A stretch of 39,706 bases of DNA from Candidatus Hydrogenedentota bacterium (GCA_903925285.1 CAIYET010001098.1:1-39706); one strand, 5' to 3'. Positions 8,475 through 17,792 are shown, counted from the first letter of the stretch. Translations and numbers: made by a program. The notes: generated from the sequence alone by a model not told the origin.

Positions 8475-9887
8475 TTAAGCCTTGTATTTCCACTCGCGCA
8501 CGTCGACGAAATGACCGGCGATCGCCGCTACGGCCGCCATTGCGGGGCTGACCAAATGCGTGCGGCTGCCCTTGCCTTGGCGTCCCTCGAAATTGCGGTT
8601 CGACGTCGACGCACATCGATCGCCGGGTTCGAGCACGTCGGCATTCATTGCGAGGCACATCGAGCAACCCGGCTCGCGCCATTCGAATCCAGCGTCGGTG
8701 AAAATGCGGTCGAGACCCTCGACCTCGGCCTGTTTCTTCACGGCGTTCGAGCCGGGTACGACGAGCGCCTGCACGATGTCCGCATGGACCTTGTAGCCCT
8801 GCGCGACGGCTGCGGCCGCACGCAGATCTTCGATGCGCCCGTTTGTGCAGGACCCGATGAAGACCTTGTTCGGGCGGATATCGGTCATCGGCACGCCCTC
8901 GCCGAGTCCGATGTATTCGAGCGCCTTGCGCGCGGCGAGCCGGTCGTTGGCGTCGGTCCGTTCGGACAACACCGGCGTCTTGCCGGTAACGCCGGTAACC
9001 ATGCCTGGCGACGTGCCCCACGTTACCTGCGGTTCGAGCTTCGACGCATCCAACTCGACAACGCGGTCATACGTGCAACCCGGATCGGACGCGCACGCCA
9101 ACCATTCCGCGGCCAATGTGTCGAACGGCTTGTCCTGAGACAGGTAGGACCGCCCTTTGAGGTAATCAATTGTGACTCCGTCCGGCGAGACCAATCCCGC
9201 GCGCGCGCCGGCTTCGATGGTCATGTTGCAGACGGTCAATCGTTCTTCCATCGTCAGGCGGCGGATGGTTTCGCCCGTGTATTCGATCACATAGCCCGTG
9301 CCGCCTGCCGTGCCGATCATGCCGATGATCGCGAGGATGAGATCCTTCGCGGCAACACCGTTCGGCAGCGCGCCCGATACGCGGACCTCGAGCGTTTTCG
9401 ATTTCTTTTGCACGAGCGTCTGCGTCGCGAGCACATGCTCGACCTCGCTCGTGCCGATGCCGAACGCCAGCGCGCCCAACGCCCCGTGCGTAGCCGTATG
9501 CGAATCGCCGCACACGATCGTCATGCCCGGTTGCGTCAGACCCAGCTCGGGGCCGATCACGTGAATGATGCCGTTGCACGGATCGTGCATGTCGAAACAG
9601 CGGATGCCGAATTCCCTGCAATTGTCCGCAAGCGTATCGAGCTGCTGTTTCGACAGCGGCGCGGTGATCGGTTTCGAGCGGTCGGTCGTCGGAATATTGT
9701 GGTCCATCGTCGCGAACGACAACTCCGGACGCCGGACTTTCCGGCCCGCCAGCCGCAAGCCCTCGAAGGCCTGCGCCGACGTCACTTCATGAATGTAATG
9801 CCGGTCGATGTAGAGGAGGGCGTCATTGCCGGGTTCCTCATCGACGACATGCGCTTCCCAAATCTTCTCATATATGTTCTTCGCCAT
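8475..9887 (-). CDS. leuC: 3-isopropylmalate dehydratase large subunit
   Basis: 470 aa, a typical bacterial LeuC length. The three [4Fe-4S] ligands are visible: Cys347 in [12 protein letters not shown] and Cys408/Cys411 in GCSMCLAMN, matching the family spacing. [13 protein letters not shown] and [14 protein letters not shown] are further hallmarks. With LeuD it catalyses the second step of leucine biosynthesis. AGAGG lies 10 bases before the ATG. The 5' region towards the aconitase gene is filled by a palindromic element, so the promoter probably lies in the short stretch 9888-9968 or within the element. Confidence 0.97.
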   Translation of the reverse strand: MAKNIYEKIWEAHVVDEEPGNDALLYIDRHYIHEVTSAQAFEGLRLAGRKVRRPELSFATMDHNIPTTDRSKPITAPLSKQQLDTLADNCREFGIRCFDMHDPCNGIIHVIGPELGLTQPGMTIVCGDSHTATHGALGALAFGIGTSEVEHVLATQTLVQKKSKTLEVRVSGALPNGVAAKDLILAIIGMIGTAGGTGYVIEYTGETIRRLTMEERLTVCNMTIEAGARAGLVSPDGVTIDYLKGRSYLSQDKPFDTLAAEWLACASDPGCTYDRVVELDASKLEPQVTWGTSPGMVTGVTGKTPVLSERTDANDRLAARKALEYIGLGEGVPMTDIRPNKVFIGSCTNGRIEDLRAAAAVAQGYKVHADIVQALVVPGSNAVKKQAEVEGLDRIFTDAGFEWREPGCSMCLAMNADVLEPGDRCASTSNRNFEGRQGKGSRTHLVSPAMAAVAAIAGHFVDVREWKYKA

Positions 9888-9908
9888 CGCAAATACCTCT
9901 TTCTGTAA

Positions 9909-10335
9909 GGATAAAAGATGAAGGATGAAGGATGAATCATCTGGACATGCCCATTACTTTTGGCTTATCCGGATTTAGCGTACTTCATCTTCACTTTCAC
10001 GGAAAAGTATCGTTTTCGATTCGGTTTCCCCGAAGGGGAAGAATATGAATAGCCGTGGGTGCAACCCACGGATACAAAATCGACATCCATCGACCCTGAA
10101 AGGGTCGTACTGTGTCCATATCATCGTTAATAAAGGTCAACATCGCGTTCCTTGTGCGCCCCTTCCAGGGGCGGTGGTAAGCATTTGTGCCCGTGGGTTG
10201 TCACCCACGGCTATTCATGTTCCTCCCCTTCGGGGAAATTCAGTTGAGGCGACAACTTTCCAAAAGAGTGGAAGCTCTCTTGTAAAGTGCGCTAAATCTG
10301 GAAGAGCCTTCCTTTTCATCCTTCATCCTTCATCC
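9909..10335. repeat. GGATGAA heptad arms flanking the palindromic element
   Basis: The left arm at 9909-9936 consists of GGATAAA, AGATGAA, GGATGAA, GGATGAA in exact 7-nt phase. The right arm at 10315-10335 is three copies of TTCATCC, the reverse complement. The right arm runs into the stop codon of the aconitase gene. The arms bracket the 333-bp element at 9969-10301, as if an original heptad hairpin had been split by its insertion. Confidence 0.7.
9969..10301. mobile_element. MITE-like palindromic element, complete copy
   Basis: A 333-bp non-coding element fills most of the 449-base gene-free stretch 9888-10336. Its ends are near-perfect inverted repeats (CCGGATTTAGCG at 9969-9980; CGCTAAATCTGG at 10290-10301). 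Inside, two mirror-image arms carry small hairpins in the same order from each end: CCCCGAAGGGG, CCGTGGG..CCCACGG, and CGACCC..GGGTCG or GCCCC..GGGGC. About 60 unpaired AT-richer bases lie in the centre. A second copy with the same orientation and high identity begins at 39503. No transposase is encoded, and the 110-codon open frame through it is an artefact of the repeat. Confidence 0.75.
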
Positions 10336-10336
10336 T

Positions 10337-12595
10337 TCAAGCCTTCCTCAACAAGTTCAGCGCGGCGCCGGCCTTAAACCACTCGATCTGGCCTTCGTTG
10401 TATGAATGATTCGCATCGAGACGCTCAACGGTTCCATCGGCGTGATGTAAGACTATCGTCAACGGCACATCGGGCGTGAACCCGGTCAGGCCGAGGATAT
10501 CGATCGCGTCGTCTTCCCGGACGCGGTCGTAATCGGCCTTGTCCACGAAGGTCAGCGCGAGCATGCCCTGCTTCTTGAGATTCGTCTCGTGGATGCGCGC
10601 GAAGGACTTGACCAGGATCGCGCGCACGCCCAGGAAACGCGGTTCCATCGCCGCGTGTTCGCGCGAACTGCCCTCGCCGTAATTCTCGTCGCCCACGACG
10701 ACCGAGCCGACGGCTGCGGCCTTGTAGGCGCGTTGCGTCGCCGGGACCGGACCGTATTCGCCGGTCAGTTGGTTCTTGACCTTGTTCGTCTCACCGTTGA
10801 ACGTGTTTACCGCGCCGATCAAACAGTTGTCGGAGATGCGGTCGAGATGACCGCGATACCGCAGCCATGGCCTCGCCATCGAAATATGGTCCGTCGTACA
10901 TTTGCCCTGAATCTTGATGAGGAGCTTGAGGCCCGTCAGATCACGGCCTTCCCATGCGGGGAACGGTTCGAGCAACTGCAAGCGTTCGGAGTGGGGGGCA
11001 ACCACGACTTCGACGTGGCTGCCGTCCTCGGCGGGCGGCCGATAGCCGGTCTCCGCGACCGCGAATCCCTTCGGCGGCAACGCAACGCCTTCTGGCGGAT
11101 CGAGCCGCACTTCGACGCCGTCTTCGTTGACCAACGTGTCCGTCAACGGGTTGAAAGTCAGGCGTCCGGCAAGCGTAAACGCCATCACGATTTCCGGCGA
11201 CGCGACAAACGCGTGCGTCTTCGGATTGCCGTCGTTGCGTTTTGCAAAGTTGCGGTTGAACGACGTGACGATCGAATTCGCTTCGAGCTTCTCCGCGCCG
11301 GGACGCTTCCATTGGCCAAGACATGGACCGCACGCGTTCGCGAGCACTTGGCCGCCGACCGCTTCGAACGCCGCGAGTTGGCCGTCGCGCGCCACCGTGC
11401 AACGCACCTGCTCCGAGCCGGGCGTGACGATCAACGCCGTCCGCAGTTTCAGTTTCTTCGCAACGGCCTGCCGCGCCAGCGACGCCGCGCGGTCGAGATC
11501 CTCGTACGACGCATTCGTGCACGAGCCGATCAACCCCGCGCTCAATGGCGCAGGGTATCCACTCTCGCGCACGGCTTCCGCGAAGCGCGAGATCGGCCAC
11601 GCCGCGTCGGGCGTGAACGGGCCGTTGACATGCGGTTCGAGCGTGGACAAGTCAATCTCGATGACCCGGTCGTAGTATGCGCCCGGATTCGCGTAGACCT
11701 CCGCGTCAGCGCGCAAATGCTCCGCGACACCGTTCGCCAATGCGGCCACCTCGGCGCGGCCTGTCGCGCGCAAGAAGTCGGCCATGTGCGCGTCGTACGG
11801 GAACACAGACGCCGTCGCGCCGATTTCCGCGCCCATGTTGCAGATCGTCGCCTTGCCCGTACACGAGAGGCTGTCCGCGCCCTCGCCGAAATATTCGACG
11901 ATTGCGCCCGTCCCCCCTTTGACCGTCAAGAGGCCCGCGAGCTTCAAAATGACGTCCTTCGGCGCGGTCCAGCCGCTCAGCGCGCCAGTCAATTTCACGC
12001 CGATGACCTTCGGAAACTTCAGTTCCCACGCCATGCCCGCCATCACGTCCACGGCGTCCGCGCCGCCCACGCCCACGCCGATCATGCCGAGGCCGCCCGC
12101 ATTCGGCGTGTGCGAATCCGTACCGATCATCAGCCCGCCCGGGAACGCGTAGTTCTCGAGAATGACTTGATGGATGATCCCCGCGCCCGGTTTCCAGAAC
12201 CCGATGCCGTACTTGTTCGAGACCGACGCGAGAAACGCGTAGACCTCACGGTTCATATCGAGCGCCTTCGCAAGATCCTGTGCTGCGCCCGAATCCGCGA
12301 CGATTAGGTGATCGCAATGGACCGTCGTCGGCGCGGCCACCCGCGCCTGGCCCGCCTGTATAAACTGCAACAGCGCCATCTGCGCCGTCGCATCCTGCAT
12401 CGCCACGCGGTCCGGCGCGAAATCCACATACGACTCGCCCCGTACAAAAGCTCCCGATGCCTCGCCACCGAAAAGATGCGCGTACAAAATTTTCTCGGCA
12501 AGCGTCAATGCCTTGCCTGTTACACCGCGCGCCGCCGCCACCCGTTCCGGCAAAGCCGCATACACCTGTCCAATATGCTCGAAATCGAATATCAT
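10337..12595 (-). CDS. Aconitate hydratase, mitochondrial-type
   Basis: 752 aa. It interconverts citrate and isocitrate via cis-aconitate in the TCA cycle. The sequence closely follows the mitochondrial ACO2 type rather than AcnA/IRP or AcnB, for example [29 protein letters not shown] and [19 protein letters not shown]. The [4Fe-4S] ligands are Cys359 (IGSCTN) and Cys422/Cys425 (ACGPC), and the swivel-domain catalytic loop [15 protein letters not shown] is present. The ATG at 12595 matches the family N-terminus; only a weak AAGGTG lies about 13 bases upstream. It is upstream of leuCD on the same strand, but the intervening element probably makes it a separate unit. Confidence 0.96.
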   Translation of the reverse strand: MIFDFEHIGQVYAALPERVAAARGVTGKALTLAEKILYAHLFGGEASGAFVRGESYVDFAPDRVAMQDATAQMALLQFIQAGQARVAAPTTVHCDHLIVADSGAAQDLAKALDMNREVYAFLASVSNKYGIGFWKPGAGIIHQVILENYAFPGGLMIGTDSHTPNAGGLGMIGVGVGGADAVDVMAGMAWELKFPKVIGVKLTGALSGWTAPKDVILKLAGLLTVKGGTGAIVEYFGEGADSLSCTGKATICNMGAEIGATASVFPYDAHMADFLRATGRAEVAALANGVAEHLRADAEVYANPGAYYDRVIEIDLSTLEPHVNGPFTPDAAWPISRFAEAVRESGYPAPLSAGLIGSCTNASYEDLDRAASLARQAVAKKLKLRTALIVTPGSEQVRCTVARDGQLAAFEAVGGQVLANACGPCLGQWKRPGAEKLEANSIVTSFNRNFAKRNDGNPKTHAFVASPEIVMAFTLAGRLTFNPLTDTLVNEDGVEVRLDPPEGVALPPKGFAVAETGYRPPAEDGSHVEVVVAPHSERLQLLEPFPAWEGRDLTGLKLLIKIQGKCTTDHISMARPWLRYRGHLDRISDNCLIGAVNTFNGETNKVKNQLTGEYGPVPATQRAYKAAAVGSVVVGDENYGEGSSREHAAMEPRFLGVRAILVKSFARIHETNLKKQGMLALTFVDKADYDRVREDDAIDILGLTGFTPDVPLTIVLHHADGTVERLDANHSYNEGQIEWFKAGAALNLLRKA

Positions 12596-12755
12596 TTTTT
12601 CGCCACACCTTATGCTCGATGAGTAGAGAGGGCCGGAACGGCGGGGAGTCATTCCAGAACACCGAAGGCCCGATACCGGAAACACTACCCGACACGACGA
12701 AAGATTTCAAGCCGTCGGGCTGACACCAGAAGAACGCCGCCGAGGTCCGCGCACG

Positions 12756-13988
12756 CTAGAACCGGTCGAAAGTCCAGATGTACGGAGCGCGGCTCGGGAA
12801 AATCGCACCGAGAAAATCCCTCGTTTCAGACGACAGGATGCGGCGGCGCGACGCCAAGATATCTTCAACATGCCGACACCCCGTGACCAAGTACATCAGT
12901 TCGACCGCCGTGAAACTCACGCGGTTACGGCCAGAGGTAGCCGCCACATCGACCGCGCCGCAGTGCGCACGCACACGATATTCCTCGCCGTCGATCAGAA
13001 ACGTGACTTCGGCACGCGCATCGCGCAACGAACTCGCCGCGACCAGACGTTCCCACTCCGGCGTCATGCTTTCCAGGGTTTCCCCCAGGTTGATGAACGC
13101 CAGCATGCCGCCCTCGTCATGAGTCACGCGCATCTCATGCGTCGACTTGTATTGCAACAGGAATCGCGCCAACGGGTGCGTCGGCGGGAGCAGAAACTGC
13201 ATGCGCCCAACCATTTCATCCGTGGCCTTCCGCGCACAAGCCGCCAACACGGCTTCGCACAGCCCCGGTTCGCTCACCCCCGCTTCGTCCACGGCAAGGC
13301 GCGCGCCTTCCTTGCGCGCCATGAAATAGGCAACCACTTTCCCTTGATCATTGGCGAGAACGCGCACCGTCTTCGCGAGGTGCGTCCATTTGTTGGTCAG
13401 ATGCGCGCACGTGCGGATCGCACTGCAAGCGACATCCGCGTCGTTCGCGTTGTGAATCCGTTGAATTGCGGGGATATCCCCAGGCTTCGCGTCGCGAAGC
13501 TGGTGCGTGAGATGCGGGATGGTCGCCGCTTCTTCGAGTTCCACGGTGATGGCATAATCGGCGAGGGCCGTGGCAAATCCAAACCGATGGTAAAAATTTG
13601 GAATCCCGAACAGCAGCGAGACATGGTAACCGTGACGCCGCATATAATCGAGCGTCTCGAGTACCAGCGCGCGGCAAACGCCTTTCTGGCGATGGCGCGG
13701 CTCCGTGGTGACCCACCCGAAACCGCCCGTTTTCAACCGCGCTTCACCCAACCGGATCGTTTCCGTATTCATGCGCAACGAACCGGCGAGTTCACCGTGC
13801 CATAACGCGATCCGCGTATGCTCGCGCCGGAAACTCGGATACCCCGCTCCGCTCGTTTCCAGCCAGTGTAGCGCCGAGAAATAATCGGCCATGTGGACCT
13901 TCGCCATCAGATCGTTCGCAAGACGCAGTTCCTCGTCCGTCTCGACGCCTTTGCATACCAAATCCGACTGCGCCTTCGCAAATAACAT
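12756..13988 (-). CDS. Eis-like GNAT N-acetyltransferase
   Basis: 410 aa, close to the roughly 400 aa of Eis-type proteins (two GNAT folds plus an SCP2-like C-terminal domain). The acetyl-CoA site is seen at about residues 93-105 (VTTEPRHRQKGVC, the R-x-x-G-x-G/A type motif A), followed by LVLETLDYMRRHGYHVSLLF and the typical NFYHRFGFA. The C-terminal part (about 300-410) matches the sterol-carrier-like region in length and layout. It probably acetylates amines of small molecules or proteins using acetyl-CoA. The ATG at 13988 has GGAGG 5 bases upstream; longer in-frame extensions lack a binding site. Its own promoter lies at 14009-14039. Confidence 0.85.
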   Translation of the reverse strand: MLFAKAQSDLVCKGVETDEELRLANDLMAKVHMADYFSALHWLETSGAGYPSFRREHTRIALWHGELAGSLRMNTETIRLGEARLKTGGFGWVTTEPRHRQKGVCRALVLETLDYMRRHGYHVSLLFGIPNFYHRFGFATALADYAITVELEEAATIPHLTHQLRDAKPGDIPAIQRIHNANDADVACSAIRTCAHLTNKWTHLAKTVRVLANDQGKVVAYFMARKEGARLAVDEAGVSEPGLCEAVLAACARKATDEMVGRMQFLLPPTHPLARFLLQYKSTHEMRVTHDEGGMLAFINLGETLESMTPEWERLVAASSLRDARAEVTFLIDGEEYRVRAHCGAVDVAATSGRNRVSFTAVELMYLVTGCRHVEDILASRRRILSSETRDFLGAIFPSRAPYIWTFDRF

Positions 13989-14008
13989 GATTCCTCCTAT
14001 CCGCACCG

Positions 14009-14039
14009 ATTGTAGCATATCCCATGTTTCGCGTCGCAA
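14009..14039 (-). promoter_or_regulatory. Promoter of the Eis-like gene (extended -10)
   Basis: Minus strand: TTGCGA (14039-14034), a 19-base spacer, then TACAAT (14014-14009) preceded by TGC, an extended -10. The predicted start is near 14002, leaving a leader of about 14 bases that contains GGAGG. Confidence 0.5.
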
Positions 14040-14063
14040 CCGCCGACACATTGATTGCGCCGT

Positions 14064-14092
14064 TTGACTGGGTCTCGAGTGCGGTTTAGAAT
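14064..14092 (+). promoter_or_regulatory. Promoter of the polytopic membrane protein gene
   Basis: TTGACT (14064-14069), 17 bases, TAGAAT (14087-14092); each hexamer has 5/6 matches to consensus. The expected start near 14099 is only about 3 bases before the GTG at 14102, so the message would be essentially leaderless. Confidence 0.6.
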
Positions 14093-14101
14093 TCACGCAA
14101 C

Positions 14102-16075
14102 GTGGCGAATGATAGCGAAATAACGAAAACGTATCCCTGCCCATGGAAAGGCCTACTGTTATGGGCCGTATTTTCTGCGGCCATTGTCCCTCTTCGCGGC
14201 GTCCGATGGGATGAAAACTTCGAATTTGCACAGATCATCATCGGGATTGTCCGGTTGCCGGAGGGACATCCCGTGGCGTCCTATGTGACGGGCGCATTCA
14301 GCCTGCAAACGTATTCGACGGCGCTGCTGTTGTGGTTGTCGGAAAGCCCAACGCTGGTGTGCGGATTCCGCAATTTCCTTTTCATCGCCGCGACCGTTAT
14401 GCCCATCTACCTGCTAACGACGCTACTCAACCCAAGACCGATATATGCCCATCTGGCTGTCCTGTCGATCCTGGCGGGAGTCCACCTCGATTTCGACAGC
14501 ACCTATCCGCAGTTTGTGTGGCCGGACATGTTTTCCAACGGCCACATCGGAACGGCGTATGCCCTACTCACCGTGTATCTACTCGTATCCGGGCGGCGCC
14601 GGCTGGGTTTCTTGGCGCTGGGCCTGTTGCCATGCATTCATGCGGGACAGACGCCGCCGGTCCTGGTTTTGGGCGCACTGATGCTGCTCGACGCCGTACG
14701 ACGCCGCCGGAAAGAAGAATTGTCTCAAGGGTTGTTTTTCCTTGCGGCGGGTTTTGCGGGTTGTGCGATATTCAGGCTCGCACAACACCCCTTTATCATT
14801 CCGCCGCCTGTTGTCGACACGGGCCACGCGGCGGTAGCCATTCTCAAGACCTATCTGGCCGGTCACGATCTTCACCGCTCACTGCCGATTGGGAACTGCC
14901 ATCTGGGTCTTGTGATGCTGTTGTTCGGCTTGGCCAGCGTGCTCTGGATTCGGCGGGCCAGTGGCATGAAGCCCGGTCCGTGGGGCTGGCTCTTCGTGTA
15001 TACAGGCATCATCGCCGGAATCGTCTGGACAACCGCAGCGATTCATATTACTATAGGGGATAATTGTCCACCCATCCTACTGCAATGGATGCCCTACCGC
15101 CTACTGAATCACGTGCCGTTGCTCCTGGTTGCAGTCCTGTGCGCGCTGCTGGGCAGTCCGCAGACTGGCCAGGACCGGGTGCACCTCTGGGGAGGCATTC
15201 TGCTGGCAGGCGCCGTGGCCTATTGCATGGCGATTCCGTATGCGGGCGGCCTGCTGCCGGAGTCACTCATGAAACGGTACCTGGTCCCCAACGCGGGGCT
15301 TCTCTTTGCATTGTTCGGAGCGGCCATGGGTCTGCTGCTGTTTTCGTCTGCCGACACGCACGGAGCAAAGGCGTCGCGTGCGCTGGCAATGGCGGCCATG
15401 CTCGTTTTCCTGGCCCAATTCCACCGTTTCGGCGCAGCCTGTTATGCGGCAGGCGTCATTGCCGGGGCGGCCCCCGCGATCTTGCTCAAACCAATTCCAC
15501 TCACCAAGGCGCAGGCGGCTGCTAAATTACTTCGTGTTGCATCCATCGCGCTTATGTTTGCCAGCATGGCCCTGATGCTACGCGGTGAACATGCGTGCCG
15601 ACGAAACCTGCCCGTCTCGCGCTTCTGCCAGCATGTCGCAACCTATCTTGCCGAACGCCATGAACCCCACGCATTGCTCCTCGGAGAACCTTTCCAGCTT
15701 TTCCTGCAAGCCTCGACTGGGCATGCCGTTATGACGGACATGGCGCTGCCGACATGGATTCCATACATGCCCGCCCTCGCGCCTGCGGTCGAGAAGATGT
15801 ACCGCGAACTTTTCGGCATCCACTTCGCAAAACCATACAGCGAGACCTTATCGGACAACTGGCGGGAGACCTGGAGCGGCCGGACGCGCCTGCAATGGCA
15901 AGCGCTCGCGGCGGAATACCATTTCGATTACGTCGCCGCACCGCCGAGGCTTGCGCTGCAGTTGCCGACCGCCTTTCAGGAAGGGGATGCAACGTTGTAC
16001 GCGGTCCCCCAAAGTTCAGGACCAGAAAAAGCGGGAAGCCCCTTCTCTCCATCCGCTCTCGAATCGCACGAATGA
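14102..16075 (+). CDS. Large polytopic membrane protein of unknown function
   Basis: 657 aa with about 11-13 hydrophobic segments through residue ~500, and a soluble C-terminal part (about 510-657) containing HHFDYV-like mixed alpha/beta sequence. The first extracytoplasmic loop carries acidic residues (RWDENFEF), a layout reminiscent of GT-C glycosyltransferases. No family motif is decisive, so this is only a suggestion. The start is a GTG at 14102 with no Shine-Dalgarno sequence, but a well-placed promoter ends 9 bases before it, suggesting leaderless translation. It is transcribed divergently from the Eis-like gene. The next gene on its strand starts 238 bases after the stop. Confidence 0.75.
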   Translation: MANDSEITKTYPCPWKGLLLWAVFSAAIVPLRGVRWDENFEFAQIIIGIVRLPEGHPVASYVTGAFSLQTYSTALLLWLSESPTLVCGFRNFLFIAATVMPIYLLTTLLNPRPIYAHLAVLSILAGVHLDFDSTYPQFVWPDMFSNGHIGTAYALLTVYLLVSGRRRLGFLALGLLPCIHAGQTPPVLVLGALMLLDAVRRRRKEELSQGLFFLAAGFAGCAIFRLAQHPFIIPPPVVDTGHAAVAILKTYLAGHDLHRSLPIGNCHLGLVMLLFGLASVLWIRRASGMKPGPWGWLFVYTGIIAGIVWTTAAIHITIGDNCPPILLQWMPYRLLNHVPLLLVAVLCALLGSPQTGQDRVHLWGGILLAGAVAYCMAIPYAGGLLPESLMKRYLVPNAGLLFALFGAAMGLLLFSSADTHGAKASRALAMAAMLVFLAQFHRFGAACYAAGVIAGAAPAILLKPIPLTKAQAAAKLLRVASIALMFASMALMLRGEHACRRNLPVSRFCQHVATYLAERHEPHALLLGEPFQLFLQASTGHAVMTDMALPTWIPYMPALAPAVEKMYRELFGIHFAKPYSETLSDNWRETWSGRTRLQWQALAAEYHFDYVAAPPRLALQLPTAFQEGDATLYAVPQSSGPEKAGSPFSPSALESHE

Positions 16076-16100
16076 GGCTTGGCTTGTGTGAACCTAGTGC

Positions 16101-16184
16101 GTGGGCGAATTTTCGTAGCAGACGGCTGTGACCGTATGAAGCAAGATAAGTTTCACGGTGAATTGAACTATTCCATTCGCCCAC
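16101..16184. repeat. Inverted repeat with 10-bp perfect stem
   Basis: GTGGGCGAAT (16101-16110) pairs exactly with ATTCGCCCAC (16175-16184), enclosing 64 bases with partial internal pairing (around TGACCGT and CACGGTGA). It lies between the membrane protein stop and the phosphoesterase promoter. It could be a terminator without a T-run or a structured leader. Confidence 0.45.
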
Positions 16185-16251
16185 AGACAGAACGTTAAGT
16201 TGACAATGTTATTTTGCGTCGCTTACTTGGGTTGAAACGTTGCGCTACCTC

Positions 16252-16280
16252 TGGACCACGCATCCGATATGTTCTATAGT
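16252..16280 (+). promoter_or_regulatory. Candidate promoter of the phosphoesterase gene
   Basis: TGGACC (16252-16257), 17 bases, TATAGT (16275-16280). The predicted start near 16287 gives a leader of about 27 bases holding GGAGAG. A stray TTGACA at 16200-16205 has no good -10 at the right distance. Confidence 0.4.
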
Positions 16281-16313
16281 GTCCCATCGGATCTGCCCTA
16301 TAAGGAGAGAATC

Positions 16314-17150
16314 ATGCGTACTGTCTTGATCGTGTCGATCGCGGTTACGATGTTTGCTTCGGTGACGTTATCCGCTGCTGAGACGTTCTGTTTCACCGTG
16401 GTGGCCGATCCGCATTGTGCGGACGCCGCTACCAAAGGGATCGAAGCTTACGGGAGCGGTGTAGACCGATTTCTGAAGACCATCAAGACGATGGAGGCCA
16501 TGCCGGCGGAAGACAAGCCGGATTTCATCGTGTTGCTGGGCGACGTTCATCCCGACGCGCTCAAACCGCGTATCGCGGAAGTGACAATCCCCGTTCATGC
16601 GACGCCCGGCAATCATGAATCCAGCGCCGCGAAACGGGTGTTGCTCCGTTCATTGTTTCCGGCGGATTTCAAGGTGAATGAGAAGCCGTCCGACTATTAC
16701 AGCTTCGTCCACAAGGGCGTGCGCTTTATCGCCATGTGCGACGCGGGTGCGGGCGGCGATCATATTGGGCATCTCTGCTCCGAAGTGACGGAACCGCCGG
16801 GCCAGTGTGAGTGGATCGAGGGTGAACTTCGTGCGATGGAACCGCTTAAGGTCGTGTTCGCGCACATTCCGGCGGAACCCGACGGCCAAGACCGCGACAT
16901 GCATCTGAGCCGGAACGATTCCCGGTGGTTCAACGCGCTTGTCAAGGAGACGCAACCGCTGGCCGCGTTCTTCGGCCACCTGCATCATCCGACGTCGTCC
17001 TACACCGTCGGCCGCACGCAGGTTTTCCAGGTGCGTTCATGTTGCTGGAACTTCGAAAAGGCGCCAATCGGTTTTCTGCATTGCCGCGTCAAGGACGGCG
17101 AATTGCGGACCCGCGAGATCCTCACGGGCGAATATGCCGAGACACGATAA
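16314..17150 (+). CDS. Exported metallophosphoesterase (calcineurin-like)
   Basis: 278 aa. An N-terminal signal peptide (about residues 1-22, ending SAAE) is followed by the dinuclear-metal motifs of the calcineurin-like family in order: D32-x-H34 (ADPHC), GD at 76-77 (LLGDVH), GNHE at 99-102, a single His (FAHIP) and GHLHH. These bind two divalent metals and hydrolyse phosphomono- or diesters, here outside the cytoplasm. The ATG at 16314 has GGAGAG with a 4-base gap; the ATG at 16269 would extend past the signal peptide and lacks a site. The substrate is unknown. Confidence 0.9.
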   Translation: MRTVLIVSIAVTMFASVTLSAAETFCFTVVADPHCADAATKGIEAYGSGVDRFLKTIKTMEAMPAEDKPDFIVLLGDVHPDALKPRIAEVTIPVHATPGNHESSAAKRVLLRSLFPADFKVNEKPSDYYSFVHKGVRFIAMCDAGAGGDHIGHLCSEVTEPPGQCEWIEGELRAMEPLKVVFAHIPAEPDGQDRDMHLSRNDSRWFNALVKETQPLAAFFGHLHHPTSSYTVGRTQVFQVRSCCWNFEKAPIGFLHCRVKDGELRTREILTGEYAETR

Positions 17151-17190
17151 TGGCTGTTTGCCCGCGATTGCGACTATTGGGTTTATGTGC

Positions 17191-17307
17191 ATGAGATATT
17201 CTAGTATGCTAGGTTTGGTTAATCGAGCATTGGGCAATAATGGGGTTGCTTTGGAGACGATGAAGAAGTCTGGCGGAAGAAAGGTTGTCGTTCCATGCCG
17301 TTGCTGA
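17191..17307 (+). other. Small ORF preceding and overlapping the methyltransferase gene in another frame
   Basis: 38 codons from ATG 17191 to TGA 17307, ending inside the methyltransferase gene in a different frame. Its residues (LVNRALGNNGVALE) look like the short N-terminal extension often found before class I methyltransferase domains. A frameshift near 17285-17300 could therefore have separated it from the main gene. No Shine-Dalgarno sequence is seen. It may equally be chance. Confidence 0.25.
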
Positions 17308-17792
17308 GCACGTACGCGCGCGCCAGGAAAACGTCGTTCTTTTTTCGCGACGTGCCGAAGGAATGCCGTATCCTTGAAATCGGTTGCGGCGCGGGTTGGC
17401 TCGGGGCGTATCTGCGCGCGAATGGGTGGGGGAACTATGTGGGGATCGACCTGAAGCCGCCGGCCGATATCGTGGGCGACATTCGCGATTGGCGGCGGCT
17501 GGGCCTTGAACCTGCCTCGTTCGATGTTATCGCCGCATTCGAGGTTGTCGAACATGTCGACTGTTTCGCCGATATGCATGTTTTATTGAAACCCGGCGGG
17601 CTTCTCATGTTAACATCGCCCGTGCCTAACATGGACTGGTTTTGCCGACTGCTCGAGTATCTGCACCTGACGCAGCCGAGGACGAGTCCGCACGATCACT
17701 TGATACGGTTCGAGGATATCCCGTTGTTTACTCCGTTGATTATCCGGTGCATGGGCTTGGCGGCGCAATGGGGCATCTTTAGAAAATTATGA
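17295..17792 (+). CDS. Class I SAM-dependent methyltransferase
   Basis: 165 aa. Motif I for S-adenosylmethionine is clear ([13 protein letters not shown], about residues 25-37). The acidic end of strand 2 is YVGIDLKPP, and the Methyltransf_11-type FEVVEHV and [13 protein letters not shown] follow. It is short for the family, and the start (ATG 17295, AAAGG 10 bases upstream) may miss residues encoded in another frame upstream. The stop overlaps the start of the oxidoreductase gene by ATGA, so the two are co-translated. It probably methylates a sugar or lipid intermediate in the surface-glycan pathway, inferred from its neighbours. Confidence 0.85.
   Translation: MPLLSTYARARKTSFFFRDVPKECRILEIGCGAGWLGAYLRANGWGNYVGIDLKPPADIVGDIRDWRRLGLEPASFDVIAAFEVVEHVDCFADMHVLLKPGGLLMLTSPVPNMDWFCRLLEYLHLTQPRTSPHDHLIRFEDIPLFTPLIIRCMGLAAQWGIFRKL

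Noticed and set aside
8511-9908. Plus-strand open frame of 465 codons opposite leuC
   Set aside because: Antisense shadow of leuC; composition is atypical and there is no start signal.
10045-10377. Open frame of 110 codons across the palindromic element
   Set aside because: It is composed of the element's hairpin repeats, has no ribosome binding site and runs into the 3' end of the aconitase gene; the same artefact would arise at the second copy.
10589-12307. Long plus-strand open frame (572 codons) opposite the aconitase gene
   Set aside because: It is the antisense shadow of a strongly conserved gene in high-GC DNA, with Arg/Asp/Val-rich composition and no recognisable domain.
16200-16205. 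Perfect TTGACA as the -35 of the phosphoesterase promoter
   Set aside because: The sequence 17-18 bases downstream (TTACTT) is a poor -10 and the distance to the gene would leave a leader of over 80 bases; the TGGACC/TATAGT pair fits better.
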